DNA of 64,000 nucleotides from Voacanga thouarsii (lineage: Eukaryota > Streptophyta > Magnoliopsida > Gentianales > Apocynaceae): contig JANUWF010001479.1 in the NCBI GenBank assembly GCA_026120185.1, positions 1,364,001 to 1,428,000 on the forward strand, written 5' to 3'. The notes beneath the pieces are model-generated. The model did not search any database. It was not told the origin of the DNA and worked only from the letters and a program-made list of their open reading frames with translations. A program made the translations under genes and the position numbers. Shown one piece after another: positions 11,631 through 22,770 of the stretch. Numbering within the stretch: position 1 is the first letter of the stretch; every line of letters begins with the position of its first letter.

Positions 11631-12951
11631 TAGGGGTGTGCATTCGGTGTACGGTTCGGTTTTCGGTTTCAAATTTCGGTTTTTTTTCGATTTTTAATTT
11701 TTTTTACAATAACCAAACCGAACACATTAAAAAACCGAAACAACCGAATTGAAATTATTTCTGTTCGGTTTTGGTTCGGTTCGAACCGAAATTTAGACTG
11801 CAACAATGACCACCGAAGTTCATAAGAAGCTGTCAAGTTGACGGCGATGGTGATATCTGAATAACCGTGTGGGCATCCTACCCATGGAGAGGGGATTAGC
11901 TGGTTGACTTGCAAATACTCCACAAAAATAAAAGAGTAGAATAAAAATTGAGAGGCATATGGATAGGAATTTCACTCTGCCATTCTCCTGAAATAGCATG
12001 AATAGGATGAAATATCAGTAACAGAAACAAAATCACGAAAAGCAGACTGTAATGAAATGCAAATTAAATGACTCACAAGGAGTATAGCAAGAAACGGAAA
12101 ACAAGCAGCATTGACAGCAGTCAGAAAGACACCGGTGAAAAGGTCAATCCCAAAGAGTACATTAAGCCCATAGGCAGTTCCCAGGACCTGCCAGGAGAGA
12201 AGACACATAACTAAGAATGAAGTAAAAATTTGTATATATTAGTGAGAGCACGAAAAATACCATTGTAAGGTCCAAAGCAATCATTGAAACCTCAGCTTGA
12301 ACTCCTAAAATATGCAGGTAACATTGTCATACTCCTCACTGCAAATCTTTGACATCACCGAGGGGAATGCCAATTAGTCATGTAAATTAAGGAAAGAGAT
12401 CCAAGTAAAAGATAATGCCATAAAATTTCAGAGGGAAAAATAGGACTTTTGGAAACAAACTAAAGAAACAGAAGTAGAGTCATGCAAGGAAAATGGACAG
12501 TGAAAAGTAGACAGTCGTAGTCATTCTTAGCCTCTTAACTGACGCTGATGGAGACACGGAGACTCAGAGGAGAGCTAGGGTGGAGGGCCTGGAGGCGGAG
12601 GCGGAGGCGGTGCAGAGACAGAGAGTGAGAGGAGAGATAGGGCAAAAAATTGGGCAGATGATGAGATGGTGAGTCGGGTGATTGGGTGAGGGCTGGCTCG
12701 GATGGGCAGCGCAACATGGGGTTGGGGTGGGTTTTATTTTAAATTATTTAAAAATATATATAATATATAGTATATTTGGTTTTTCGATTTTACCGTTTTT
12801 TTTATAAATCAACCGAAAATCGAACCGAAATTTTCAAGAAAATTTGAAACTGAACCAACCGAACCTAAAAGCTTAAAAACCGAACCGAATTGTTAAATTC
12901 GGTTTAGTTCGATTCGAAAATCCGGTTCGAACCAAATAGTGCACACCCTTA
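11631..12951. mobile_element. non-autonomous hAT element carrying an EIN2 gene fragment
   Basis: The 1,321-bp element is bounded by TAGGGGTGTGCAT at the left and the inverse of TAAGGGTGTGCAC at the right. Exact 8-bp duplications GCCACACG flank it (11623..11630 and 12952..12959). Ends and duplication length are typical of hAT transposons. Both arms are filled with CGGTTCGGTT/AACCGAACCG-type words, the subterminal repetition seen in such elements. No transposase is present, so it would need one in trans. The interior holds a fragment of a host gene (11860..12349) and a GC-rich, GGAGGCGGAGGCGG-type segment at about 12540..12720 of unknown origin. Confidence 0.9.
11860..12349 (-). pseudogene. EIN2: captured EIN2 fragment (NRAMP-like membrane domain), three exons with introns
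   Basis: On the minus strand three blocks match consecutive parts of the N-terminal NRAMP-like domain of EIN2, the ER membrane protein that relays ethylene signalling. Exon A (12349..12261) reads KICSEEYDNVTC, then, after a one-base deletion, GVQAEVSMIALDLTM. Exon B (12187..12077) reads VLGTAYGLNVLFGIDLFTGV and FLTAVNAACFPFLAILL. Exon C (from 11987) reads ENGRVKFLSICLSIF and ASQPANPLSMGRMPTR. GT donors (12260, 12076) and AG acceptors (12188, 11988) are kept between the blocks, so the capture was of genomic DNA, not cDNA. It encodes only part of the membrane domain, with no start codon and no C-terminal signalling half, so it cannot make EIN2. A general NRAMP transporter is less likely because EEYD and DLFTGVFLTA favour EIN2. 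Confidence 0.8.
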
Positions 12952-12959
12952 GCCACACG
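12952..12959. repeat. right 8-bp target duplication of the hAT element, overlapping the MULE left duplication
   Basis: GCCACACG is identical to 11623..11630 and directly abuts the first base of the MULE at 12960. Confidence 0.9.
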
Positions 12960-13089
12960 GGGGATTTAACCAAAATAGGGTCCTTTTGAAACGGACGTCC
13001 AAAAGTAAGGACAATTCAAGAGAAAGAAAGAAAAAATGCAAGCTTTCTGGCAAAAATTCAAGGGAAAAGAAAATAGGTCTGGCATTTCA

Positions 13090-13102
13090 CTCTATATAAA
13101 CC
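13090..13102 (+). promoter_or_regulatory. candidate TATA box near the left end of the MULE
   Basis: CTCTATATAAACC lies 130 bases inside the left end and upstream of a pyrimidine-rich, leader-like stretch. It could be the promoter of the transposase gene, whose coding remnants begin 1.1 kb downstream. No transcript evidence is available. Confidence 0.35.
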
Positions 13103-13109
13103 GATCCAC

Positions 13110-14240
13110 CCATTTTTCATTTCTCCTTTGCCTTCCAGTGCCTTTCTTCCTTACCTCCGTCTAAATCCAACTCCTCTGGGCCTTTTTTCTTTGCCTTATC
13201 CCAATGATTTGTTGCTTTCATTTTTTTCTTTATTACTGTCAGAGTCTAATCTAATAGCTAGTAAGAGTTGCTATCGGAGTAGTACCGTTCGTGAACAATG
13301 GTTGCTAGAATTTCTATTGGCTAGAGGATTGCCCGAGTTTTCCATATATAACACCAAGTTTTTTTTTCAAGAAAAAAAAATGTACTTAAAATTCTGTATT
13401 TGTTGAATTTTAAATTATTACAATATTAAAATTTATTGTTGAATTATAGCTACATGCTATATTTGAGACTTTGTTGAATTATTTACTAATACATATATTA
13501 TATATAAATAGTTTAGATTTGTGTATAAAATAAAAAATCTACTGTATTATGTTGTGTTGTGGTGAATATGTATAAATGACTTTGGTCTGTGATAAATGGG
13601 TATATATGAATGATTTTAACTTGCGGACAGTGGGTATAAAATAAAGTAAAATAGTCTAGTAGTAAATCTTATATATATATATATATATATATTACCCTAT
13701 CATGAGAGCCTATCAAAATCTTCGAGCATTTTCATGTAAGGAATTCTTGACATTCTATGAATTATACACAATCCTTGAATTATGGGTTTTTCATACTTCA
13801 TAATTTAATTTATTTGTAATTTTTAGTATATATTCAAATAAATATGAAAAGATAGAAAAAATAGAGCCACTATTAAAAACTAAAAACTAAGGGGTTTTAA
13901 CCAATGAGTACATATGTTAATCCATAATTTTGAATATGAACATAATTTTGATTTTTATAAAAGATTTATAAATTCAAAAATTAATATATTAATCTATTCA
14001 GAGCATAAAATATAATTATTAATATTTCACAATTAAAATTTATTTTACATTAAATATATTTTTCATTAAAATAAAAAAGCATAGTTTTTTTTTGTTTTTT
14101 TGTTTTTTTACGAAAGAACCCCAGTCTAAGTACATCCTTATTTTTTTTTTTCAAAACAAAATAAATTTAAAATGTGAAAAAAAAAGGAATTAAATTTTTA
14201 TCTTTCAATAAAATTGAGAACTTAAACAATTTCAAATAGC
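13110..14240. other. AT-rich left arm of the MULE
   Basis: Apart from the leader-like CT-rich start, the arm is AT-rich with a (TA)n run at about 13670..13692 and several A or T homopolymers. One short plus-strand frame at 13128..13406 shows no domain. No gene is supported. Confidence 0.45.
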
Positions 14241-14242
14241 AA

Positions 14243-16043
14243 TTGGGTAGCAGTGGGATGGATTTACGGTTAGAATCCAATAATGACTTGAGGGTTGATA
14301 TGTGGTTCAGGAATAAGAATAAGTTACTTTGGGGCGTTCGATCGTGGTCTATTAGAATGAGTCATGAGTTTATGGTACAAGAAAACAAAGCTGCATCATG
14401 GATCGCTGAGTATAAAAATTCAATTTCGCAGCATCCCTCTTATTGGTGAATCCATGCGTGAAAGAAAAAAGGTTGTGGTCTATGACAAATTACTCAATGG
14501 CATAGATAACACATTTGTCTAATCCGAACAATAGATGACAACCATCACAACATGAGAGCAAAATTTACAGCAAAGCACATTTTGTCAATAATTCACAATA
14601 ATCCAAAAATTAAGGTCAGCGAGATAAATAACCATATTCATGACACATTGTATTTCACTCCGTCTTACAAGAAAGGATGGAACATGTGTAGGCATGCTAT
14701 TGAGATGATCTATGAAGATTGGTCTTCTTCATTCACACAGCTATCACGGTATATGCAAGCCTTGCAAGATCCAAATTCAAGTACTGTCGTGGCGTGTCAC
14801 TTCTTACTTGTGGACAACAATGAAGCAATGACATTTGGATATATTTTTTGGGCGTTCAAACCATATATTGATGTATTTATTCATATGAAACCGGTCAGTG
14901 TTGATGAGACAATTTTTAGGGGCATATTTAAGGGAAAACTCTTAACAGTAATGGGTCAAGATGCCAACAATATATTACCCCTTGCATTTGTAGTCATTGA
15001 TGAATAAACCAATGACAGTTGGTATTGGTTTTTGTCCTTACTCAAAGCGCATGTACTAAAGGATCGAAAATTTTGTTTAATATTCGACAGATACATTGGG
15101 ATAGTGAATGCCCTTCATCGACTACTCGGCTGATAAAAGCTAATGGTAGTGCACATATTTTATCTTAAACACATCTGAAGCAACTTCAATGCAAAATTCA
15201 AGAATCATCAGTTGAAGCAGTTGATATACACATCTAGAGATCAAGGCAAGAAGCAAAAATTTTTGTAGATAATAGAAGAAATTAGTTTGCTAAACCCCCA
15301 AGAAAAGGCGTGGTTGGATCTAATTATGAAGGAGTAATGGATGCTTGCTTATGACAGTAGACATCAGTAGGGTAATATGACAACTAATTTGGTAGAGTCA
15401 TTTAACAGTGTCATCAAAAGTATACGTGTCCTACCCATCAAGGTTATTATTGAGTCTTTATTTAGAAAAATAGGCAAATATTTCAATGACTATAGACAGG
15501 AGGCTAATCATGGTAGATATTACTTTGTTTCGTTGATATGGGCAAAGTTTGTGAAGAATAAAACGAAAAGAATAAGACACTGTGTGCTAGCTTTTAATCA
15601 GGATCGAGATATTTTTAGTGTTGTCCCACCACATCATGAGCATGGAAAGGAAAATAATTCATACAAGATTAATGTTGGCACCAGGATATGCAGTTGCTGC
15701 AAATGGAAAATATATGGAATGTCTTGTTCGCACGCATTTGCAACATGTCAACAAGTGGGGCTAAACCCTGAGGATCTCATGTCATCGAAAAATACAATAC
15801 TGTCTTACAGATTGACTTATACGGCACAATTCAGGCCCATTCCGAACAAGGATTATTGGCGCAATCTTGGTTTTAGCTTGGCACCATTCGCTCACCGTTT
15901 CAAGAACCATCGAGTTGGTTGAAGGCAGACATCGCGTATTCAGAATGAAATGGACGAACGTAATCCTGATTCATCTTTTCGATGTGGCTTATGCCATCGC
16001 AACGGATATAATAGGATGAATTGCATCCACGATGCCATAGAGT
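14243..16043 (+). pseudogene. MULE (mudrA-type) transposase, degenerate
   Basis: Blocks of a Mutator transposase appear in order. The N-terminal DNA-binding region reads MWFRNKNKLLWGVRSWSIR (about 14300). The catalytic MULE domain begins VDETIFRGIFKGKLLTVMGQ and DANNILPLAFVVIDE (about 14900), whose first Asp is the first catalytic acid. FCLIFDRYIGIVNAL (about 15075) holds the second. NLVESFNSVIKS (about 15388) holds the Glu. The SWIM zinc finger is CSCCKWKIYGMSCSH at 15690..15735. A C-terminal CCHC-like knuckle, CGLCHRNGYNRMNC at about 15981..16022, has Tyr in place of His. Stops at 15005 and between 15000 and 15370 split the frame. The family cuts and pastes DNA in the nucleus; this copy cannot. 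Confidence 0.85.
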
Positions 16044-16436
16044 GATGTTAAAATAGTGTACATGTAATAACTATTTATTTTATACGACTAATGTAATATT
16101 TCTTCTATGATATGTTGTATCAATCCGTATTTATATGTGTAATACTTTTTATCACATCTGTTTGTAAATTTTGTAATATTATGCAGCTTTATTGACAAGC
16201 ATTTATTTACTCATTTTATGTATTTAGTTATGTGTTATACTGATTTTTTCACTTTATTTTGTTTAATAAGAAATTACAATCGTATTGTCTTGTTTTAGGA
16301 TACCATATACGAGCCTACACCCGACAGAGTTGATCCTGACCCTATTATTCGGTCTTGTTGACCCTATAGCGTAGATATAGATCGACACATATTTAGATAA
16401 AACAATAGGAAGATACTGTCCTCACTGCAAAGCACA
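16044..16436. other. spacer between transposase and PMD remnants
   Basis: AT-rich and without coding signal. It probably holds the transposase 3' UTR and the start of the PMD gene, whose first recognisable residues appear just after. Confidence 0.4.
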
Positions 16437-16849
16437 ATGACAACGCTTCTTGGGTTGCTTGACCATTCAATCCCCGCGTCGAGCAACTTATGGATGTAGT
16501 TGAGTTTGGTGGGATTATTCGTTTGCCCTACATAAAGATTGATCATCCCCTAATTACAGCGTTGGTGGAAAGATGGTGTTAGGAGATTCACACGTTCCAC
16601 CTTACCGTTAGAAAAGCCATTTACCCTGCAAGATGTAAATGTCCTCTTCAGATTACTCATGGACAGTGATCTAATTATTGGATGTGGGTTTAACTGTCTG
16701 CAGGTAGAAATGCTAGACTTGTGTGACGCGCTCCTTGGTTTTCGCCCTACAGGTACATACCTAGATAGATCTCTATTGAAGTTAAGCTTACTCGAGAGAG
16801 TCTTGTCTCAATATCTCCCACCACACGCGACTTCAGATATAGTTGCACA

Positions 16850-18365
16850 ATATGCAAGCTGTCACATTATGCACCTTCTTGGTGGATTTTTGTTCTTAGA
16901 CAAATATGAGAATCAAGTTCATTTGTGCTTCCTTAGATACATACGTAATCTATAGTTGGTTGGCACACTAAGTTGGAGAAGTGCAGCACTAACGCATTTG
17001 TATCGTTGTATGTGCAACTCTACTGCTTATACTGTGCATCAAATCAGTGTCCACTTCTATTGATTCAGGTACGAAATAAAATTTAAAATTAAATTAATTA
17101 TTTTTATTTTACATTTATTGAAAAATAATCATAAAATATTTTTCTAAAATTATTATTTCTTTTAGAATAGTTATGGGTTTGGGAGTACATTCCTACTATT
17201 AGACCGGATAGAGTATGCTCGATAGAGGACATTGTCCCGGCGCACCTAGAGGATTAGTATGACAGAGTCCACTAGAACTCTTTAGCACCCCAACAAATGT
17301 GCTGATTATGTACAGCGATCAGTTGGATCTGATACGACACAACTGATTGCGTACAGAGATCTAATGCGACAACATGCAAGTTGTCGCATTATACAGCTTC
17401 AAGGTGAATTTTTAATCTGATAATCGAGTTCATTTGTGCTTCCTTAAATACACACGTAATCATGTAGTTGACTGGCACACTAAGTTAGAGAAGTGCAGCA
17501 CTAGTGCATTTGTATCGTTGTATGTGCAACGTTACTGCTTATACTACACATCAGATCAGTGTCTATTTCTGTTGATTCAAGTTCGAAATAAAATCTAAAA
17601 TTAAATTAACTATTTTTATTTTACATTTATTGAAAAATAATCATAAAATATTTTTCTAAAATTATTATTTCTTTTAGAATAGTTATTGGCTTGGGAACGC
17701 ATTCCTACTATTAGACCGGATAGAGTATGCTCGATAGAGGATATTGGCCCGGATGCGCTTAGAGGATTAGTATGGCAGAGTCCACTAGAACTCTCCCGTA
17801 CTCTAACACATGTGCTGATTGCATACAGAGATCAGTTGAATCTGATGCGACATAACTAATTGTGTACAGAGATCTAATGTGAAAACATGCAAGCTGTCGC
17901 ATTATACAGTTTCTTGGTGAATTTTTGTTCTTAGACAAATCTGATAATCGAGTTCATTTGTACTTCATTAGATACATACGTAATCAATAGTTGGCTGGCA
18001 CACTAAGTTGGAGAAGTGCAGCACTAGTGTATTTGTATCGTTGTATGTGCAATGCTACTACTTATATTGCACATCAAATCAGTGTCTACTTCTATTGATT
18101 CAGGTACGAAATAAAATCTAAAATTAAATTAACTATTTTTATTTTACATTTATTGAAAAATAATCATGAAATATTTTTCTAAAATTATTATTTCTTTTAG
18201 AATAGTTATGGACTTGGGAACGCATTTCTACTATTAGACCGGATAGAGTATGCTCGATAGAGGACATTGGCCCGGACGCGCCTAGAGGATTAGTATGGCA
18301 GAGTCCACTAGAACTCTCCCACACCCCAACACATGTGTTGATTGTGTACAGAGATTAGTTGGATC
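16850..18365 (+). repeat. three tandem copies of a 512-523 bp exon-intron segment of the PMD gene
   Basis: The landmark GTTCATTTG recurs at 16917, 17428 and 17952, and TTAGAATAGTTAT recurs at about 17163, 17675 and 18198, so the period is 512 and then 523 bp. Each unit contains the end of one PMD exon (ATGCAAG...CATTAT...), a short AT-rich intron beginning GGTACGAAAT or GTTCGAAAT and ending CTTTTAG, and the start of the next exon (AATAGTTAT...CCTACTATTAGACCGG). The copies are close to one another, so the expansion is more recent than the stops that spoil the gene. Confidence 0.85.
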
Positions 18366-18949
18366 TAATGCGACATAATCATGTATGTATTACTACTATA
18401 AATTTGTAATCGAATATCTAATAAATTTACCATTATTTATTATTTGATACTGAATTCGTTTATTTCTGCAGTTTATTTGGCAACCTTATGATAATCACAT
18501 ACTGGAATCTCTACCTCCGTATTATATGTATGGGTGACAAATTTGGATGTCTATTATATCTCTACTGTATTGGGAGATGATTGAGAATTATCACTCTGAT
18601 CGAGTCATACGACAATTTGGATTAGCACAACCGATTCCTTATACTATTAACACGGGGTCGAATTTGCATCAATGTGATCTGCGAACTACTGGTGTTGAGT
18701 GGGATGAGATTGATGCGCAGTACTGTGCTAACTGGATAAACCATCATGTATATATTTTTGACAGGATAGTCCACTTTTAGACAAGCTGTGGTTTCGACTG
18801 ATTATGCTACGTAGTATTGGACTCGCACATGACAATTATTTAGCAATTCAACAGTACAACAACCGAACCCCGTGGACTACCAATCTAGTAGTTCAGCAAT
18901 TGAAGTATATGTAAGTAAATTTTTTCTCATTTATACAAGTATATATAGA

Positions 18950-18972
18950 ATTATATATATATATATATATAT
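18950..18972. repeat. (TA)n microsatellite in the PMD pseudogene
   Basis: A TATATATA run inside an apparent intron between the last PMD coding blocks. Confidence 0.7.
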
Positions 18973-19643
18973 GTTATTGATATTCCTGAAAATATATATG
19001 CAGGCGGACGTGCTGCATTGGATTTTGTACATAGACAATGAAGAATCTCAACATGTTGATGCATCGTACGTTCGGCAAGCAATCGGAAGAATGTTGGATA
19101 TTGACTGTTGGTGATGAAGCAGATCATCTAAATCGAATGCCATACGAGCCATCCAGACGATCGTATACTTCTGATCCGATAACGTCGATTCCGCAAGAAG
19201 TCTCTAGACAAGTACCACCAATTTAGTAGGGCGATAGACGAGTACGTCGACGTACTACAGCTGACGAAGTTCCCCAACAGCAGCACTACTCACCTGTGCA
19301 TGGAGATAAAGATGGTTATGTGCTAGGCATTCCTACAATAGTTGATGATGATTATATCCCAGGTGTAGCAATTGAGGATAAGCATGATGATTTTTTAACT
19401 CCATAGCACTTAATTTTTTATCCTAGATACGTATCTTCGGCTGTCAAGTTTGCTGTTGGTCCATCCATTGGACTGTCTCGGAGACAGTATAGGTAGTCTG
19501 AGGAGGATGTAGGTCTGACGTACGTTACAGAAGAACAAGATGAAGGACAACTTGAAGCACAACCTCAGCAACAACTTCCAAGACGGGTTCAACCTTTGAG
19601 GAACCGTCGAGCATTTCAGTGTGATACTAGTTTTCATAATTGA

Positions 19644-20890
19644 CTTTGACGATTTTAGGTGTACATAATTGATATTTAAAATTAATTTTAATTAAATATT
19701 ATACGTAATCTTAAATTAAAAACAATATTTTATTTTCAAATTATTTTTTTAAAATAAAAATATGCAAAATATACATGAAATATTTAAACTATTATTTATT
19801 AAAATATTTAATATTAATTAAATTCAAAATTAATTATTCACCTATTATTCAAATTCATGGGGTTTCGAAAATAAATATTGAATTGTTAAAGATAAATTAA
19901 TAACAAAAATTCAAGTCAGATAACTTATTTTCATACATTTTTTTGAAAATAAAAAATGCACAAATATTCATGAAATATTCAATTTTACTTAAATTATTAT
20001 TTATTAAGATAAATTATTATTTTCTTTAATTTTCACCTATTATTCAAATTTAGTTAAAATATAAATTACTCGAATTAAAATATAAGGGAATTATAAATTT
20101 AGATAATTGACATTTGAAAATTTTATATTCTTTGCAAATAATTAATATTTATAATCAATTGTAATTAAATATTATAAATTATATTTTAACTAATAATTAA
20201 ATTTAAAAAGTGTTATAATTTAAATATAAATGAATTACATGTAATATTTTCAAATTTTATATAGAATTTTTAACTACTTAAAAATTTAATTATGTATGAG
20301 TGTCGAGAATTGGGATGTGTTCTTCAAGGTTATTTCATAATATTTGAAAGTCATAATTTTAATTATTACAAATCCAAATATTTCTGGCTCTAAGTTGTCT
20401 ATGAAAATGATAGTATAATAAATAAAATTATTGTCAATTAAATTTTAGTATTCAAAATAAATAATTAAACTCTAAAAGTTAGAATTAAACTTAAAGGAAT
20501 TACAAAAATATTTTGAAGTTCTATTCGGAAATTATAATCATAATCTTCATAGTTAAAATTATATTCAAATGATGAATTAAAAATTTGAAGTTAAAATAAA
20601 AATAATAAATTATTATTTCAAATATATTATGTTACAACAAGAAACCTTCATAAGAGTTTACGGACATTTATTATTTTAACAGTGGCGATAAAGCTAATTA
20701 AGATCAAAGTGAATTCCACGCAAATATAATAAAACATCAAGTTGGAATAAGACCAAGAGTAATCCAAATATAATCTCAAACCTGAAAGCTAGAAAGAATT
20801 CCAAAGTCTACATCTTTAATCAACTAATTAACCAAATCATACAAAACTGAACAAGTGTATAAGCCAATAGAGAAATCAGAATTAAAGCCC
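19644..20890. other. AT-rich right arm of the MULE
   Basis: Very AT-rich, with many TTAAATATTAT and AATTAAAT words. No coding frame, RNA or further repeat structure could be supported. Confidence 0.5.
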
Positions 20891-21038
20891 TGTGATTCAA
20901 CCAGATATACATGCACTTCCACAAAAGAACAGAAGAACAAGTACAATACAATCAAAGACCACCAGACACGAGGTAATACACAATTGGAATTCGAGCACTG
21001 GGATTTGGAAATGGAATTCAGTCATTAATGCACCGGGA

Positions 21039-21083
21039 TTTGGGCGTGCTTTTCAAAAGCCCCCTTATTTTGGTCAAAAGCCC
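21039..21083 (-). repeat. right terminal inverted repeat of the MULE
   Basis: Read inwards, GGGCTTTTGACCAAAATA then GGGGGCTTTTGAAAAGC mirrors the left end at 12960..13005 with a one-base gap and scattered mismatches. Confidence 0.75.
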
Positions 21084-21093
21084 TAGCCACGCG
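21084..21093. repeat. right target duplication of the MULE
   Basis: TAGCCACGCG differs from the left copy TAGCCACACG (11621..11630) by one transition. It is part of the LINE reading frame (S-H-A). Confidence 0.8.
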
Positions 21094-22770
21094 ACCATAG
21101 CCTTGAGACCAAAAACTGACGTTACTGTGGTTGATGACTACAGGTCCATCTCGCGTTGTGGTGTGTTGTTCAAGATTATGTCAAAGATATTGGTTAAGAT
21201 TAAAGCTAATTATACGATTAAAGCTAATTATGCGAGACATTATAGACACTTCCTAGGTAGCATTTATTGGAGACAGATTGATGATAGATAATGTGTTCTC
21301 GGTGCAGGAGTTGCTTAGAACTTATTTAAGGAAGAGATGCACACCTAGATGTACTATCATGTAGGCATATGATAACATAGATTGGACATTCTTATTAGAT
21401 ATGCTCTCGGAGTTCGGCTTTCTGCCTAGATTCATGGAAAAGATCAGCCAGTGCATTATGATGGTTTTCGTTGTCTCCATCTGCTAATGGCAGCCTAGAA
21501 GGGTTCTTCAAAAGTAGGACGACATTACGCCAAGGTGACCCAATCTCCCCACTAGTTTTTGTTATCTGTCTGGAGTATTTATCAAGGAGCATAAAAAATT
21601 TTCATCCTAGATGTGAATTGTTAGGGCTAATGCACCTTGCATTTGCATTGTCCACCCATCAGTACAAACATTGATGTCTTGCTTGAAGGATTTTGAATAG
21701 GTTTCGGGATTGGCAGTGAACCTCTTGAAATCCAATATTTGCTTAGCTGGGCTCACACAACGGCAAAGGTACGATTTAGACCAGGAATAGGAGACAGACT
21801 TTCGGCATGGCATGTTTCCATTTAGATATCTTACCCGTTGTGAATGAAAGAGTTCATGTGAATTTCTATAAACCACTCTTGGATAAAGTATTTGGGTCCA
21901 TCAACAAGTGGGTTGCACATACTCTATTTTATGTGAAAATTTTAATATGAACTCGATTTACATAAATTGCATGTATTAAGAGATTGTAATTTATGTAACA
22001 AGAATTATATGGTACAACTTGTCAATGTATATAGTTTGAGGTCGGTTGGAACTCATTCATGCAGTTTTCCAAGGAGTTGAAAGCTTTTGGTTTTTAGTGT
22101 GGGAAATACTTGGGTGGACTCGGTCCACTGTGGACCAATGCATCAAGTATTGTACAATATGCAGTGGAAGTTGTACACTTCTAGAAAGGTACAATACATT
22201 TATGCATTGGTTCACGGTGGACTAGGTCCACCCAAGAATTTCCCTTTAGTGTTGCCCACGCCAGCTGTTGTGATCAAGCAACTTAACAGAACTATAAGAG
22301 ACTTTCTTTGGAATTCAAAGCATCTGATGCTTACACGGAGGGACGTGTGTAAGCCGAAACGGGAACGGGGTCTTGATCTTAAAGACTTGGCCACTTGGAA
22401 TTTGACACTCATGGCTAAGGTTTTTTGAAACATACAACTAGAAAAATCAACCTCTTGTCCCCTTTGTTGTGGACAAGTAGAGATAAGATAACTAGTCATT
22501 TGTGCTTTTGCTATCTAGTTATGAAGCCGATTTGGGACAAAATCAAACGATGGATTCACGTTAGAGGGTCATGTCAACCATTCCTAGTGGGGTTGAGTGG
22601 ATGCCAAAGAAAGCTACAGGGACACCATTGGCATCCGAGGTTAAAGTATCAACATTGGCAGCCACAGTTTATTTCATTTGGAACTTAAAGGAATAGGGTA
22701 GCATTTGATTGCATTGGATTCAGGGCCACGCAATTTCAGTAAGGAAATTGTGCGGCTCTTTCGTGGTTAA
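21085..22770 (+). pseudogene. LINE reverse transcriptase, right part of the split copy
   Basis: This continues the LINE from 11630. SHATIALRPKTDVTVVDDYR is the first conserved motif of the reverse-transcriptase domain. HFLGSIYWRQIDDR corresponds to the Q-A-F-x-x-GR-x-I-x-D block, and FFKSRTTLRQGDPISPLVF (about 21510) is the RQGDPISP block. The YADD-type catalytic block is not recognisable in its expected place near 21625. TIRDFLWNSKHL, DVCKPKRERGLDLKDLATWN and the zinc-binding-region remnant IWDKIKRWI follow. A MITE interrupts it at 22101..22244. Many frameshifts and stops make it non-functional. The 3' limit is not sharp because the poly(A) end is not evident. Confidence 0.8.
22101..22244. 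mobile_element. 144-bp MITE inserted in the LINE
   Basis: It is almost a hairpin. The left arm GGGAAATACTTGGGTGGAC...ACCAATGCAT is mirrored by the right arm ATGCATTGGT...GTCCACCCAAG...TTTCCC, with arms of about 54 bp each. The 8-bp flanks TTTAGTGT at 22093..22100 and 22245..22252 are identical. Removing element and one flank restores the LINE frame. An 8-bp duplication suggests hAT; the long arms starting GGG would also suit a Mutator-type MITE. Confidence 0.85.

Larger units (their letters stand above)
16437..19643 (+). pseudogene. plant mobile domain (PMD, MAIN-like) gene carried by the MULE, degenerate
   Basis: Ordered blocks match plant mobile domain proteins. GGIIRLPYIKIDHPLITALV at about 16509 is followed by DLCDALLGFRPTGTYLD (about 16715) and ATSDIVAQYASCHIMHLLGG (about 16828). 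Later come QPYDNHILESLPPYYMYG (about 18482), YWEMIENYHSDRVIRQFGLA (about 18566) and CDLRTTGVEWDEIDAQYC (about 18671). The C-terminal RNRRAFQCDTSFHN ends at a stop at 19641. Several intron boundaries look plant-like, such as TCAG/GTACGA and TTTTAG. PMD proteins include the nuclear factors MAIN and MAIL1, and the domain is also common inside MULE and Gypsy elements. Many stops and frameshifts, and an internal triplication, show the gene is dead. Confidence 0.75.
12960..21083 (+). mobile_element. Mutator-like element (MULE) with transposase and plant-mobile-domain gene
   Basis: The 8.1-kb element has imperfect inverted ends of about 45 bp. The left end starts GGGGATTTAACCAAAATA (12960). The right end, read inwards from 21083, starts GGGCTTTTGACCAAAATA; both continue through CTTTTGAAA and GTCCAAA/GCCCAAA. 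The flanks TAGCCACACG (left, 11621..11630, now split by the hAT insertion) and TAGCCACGCG (21084..21093) form a 9-10 bp target duplication with one transition, as expected for Mutator. Removing the element joins two halves of a LINE in frame. It carries a mudrA-type transposase and, on the same strand, a PMD gene. Both are full of stops, so the element is inactive. Confidence 0.85.

Noticed and set aside
12535..12717. Ser/Leu-rich 60-residue minus-strand frame in the hAT element
   Set aside because: It arises from GGAGGCGGA-type low-complexity sequence; there is no homologous domain or start context.
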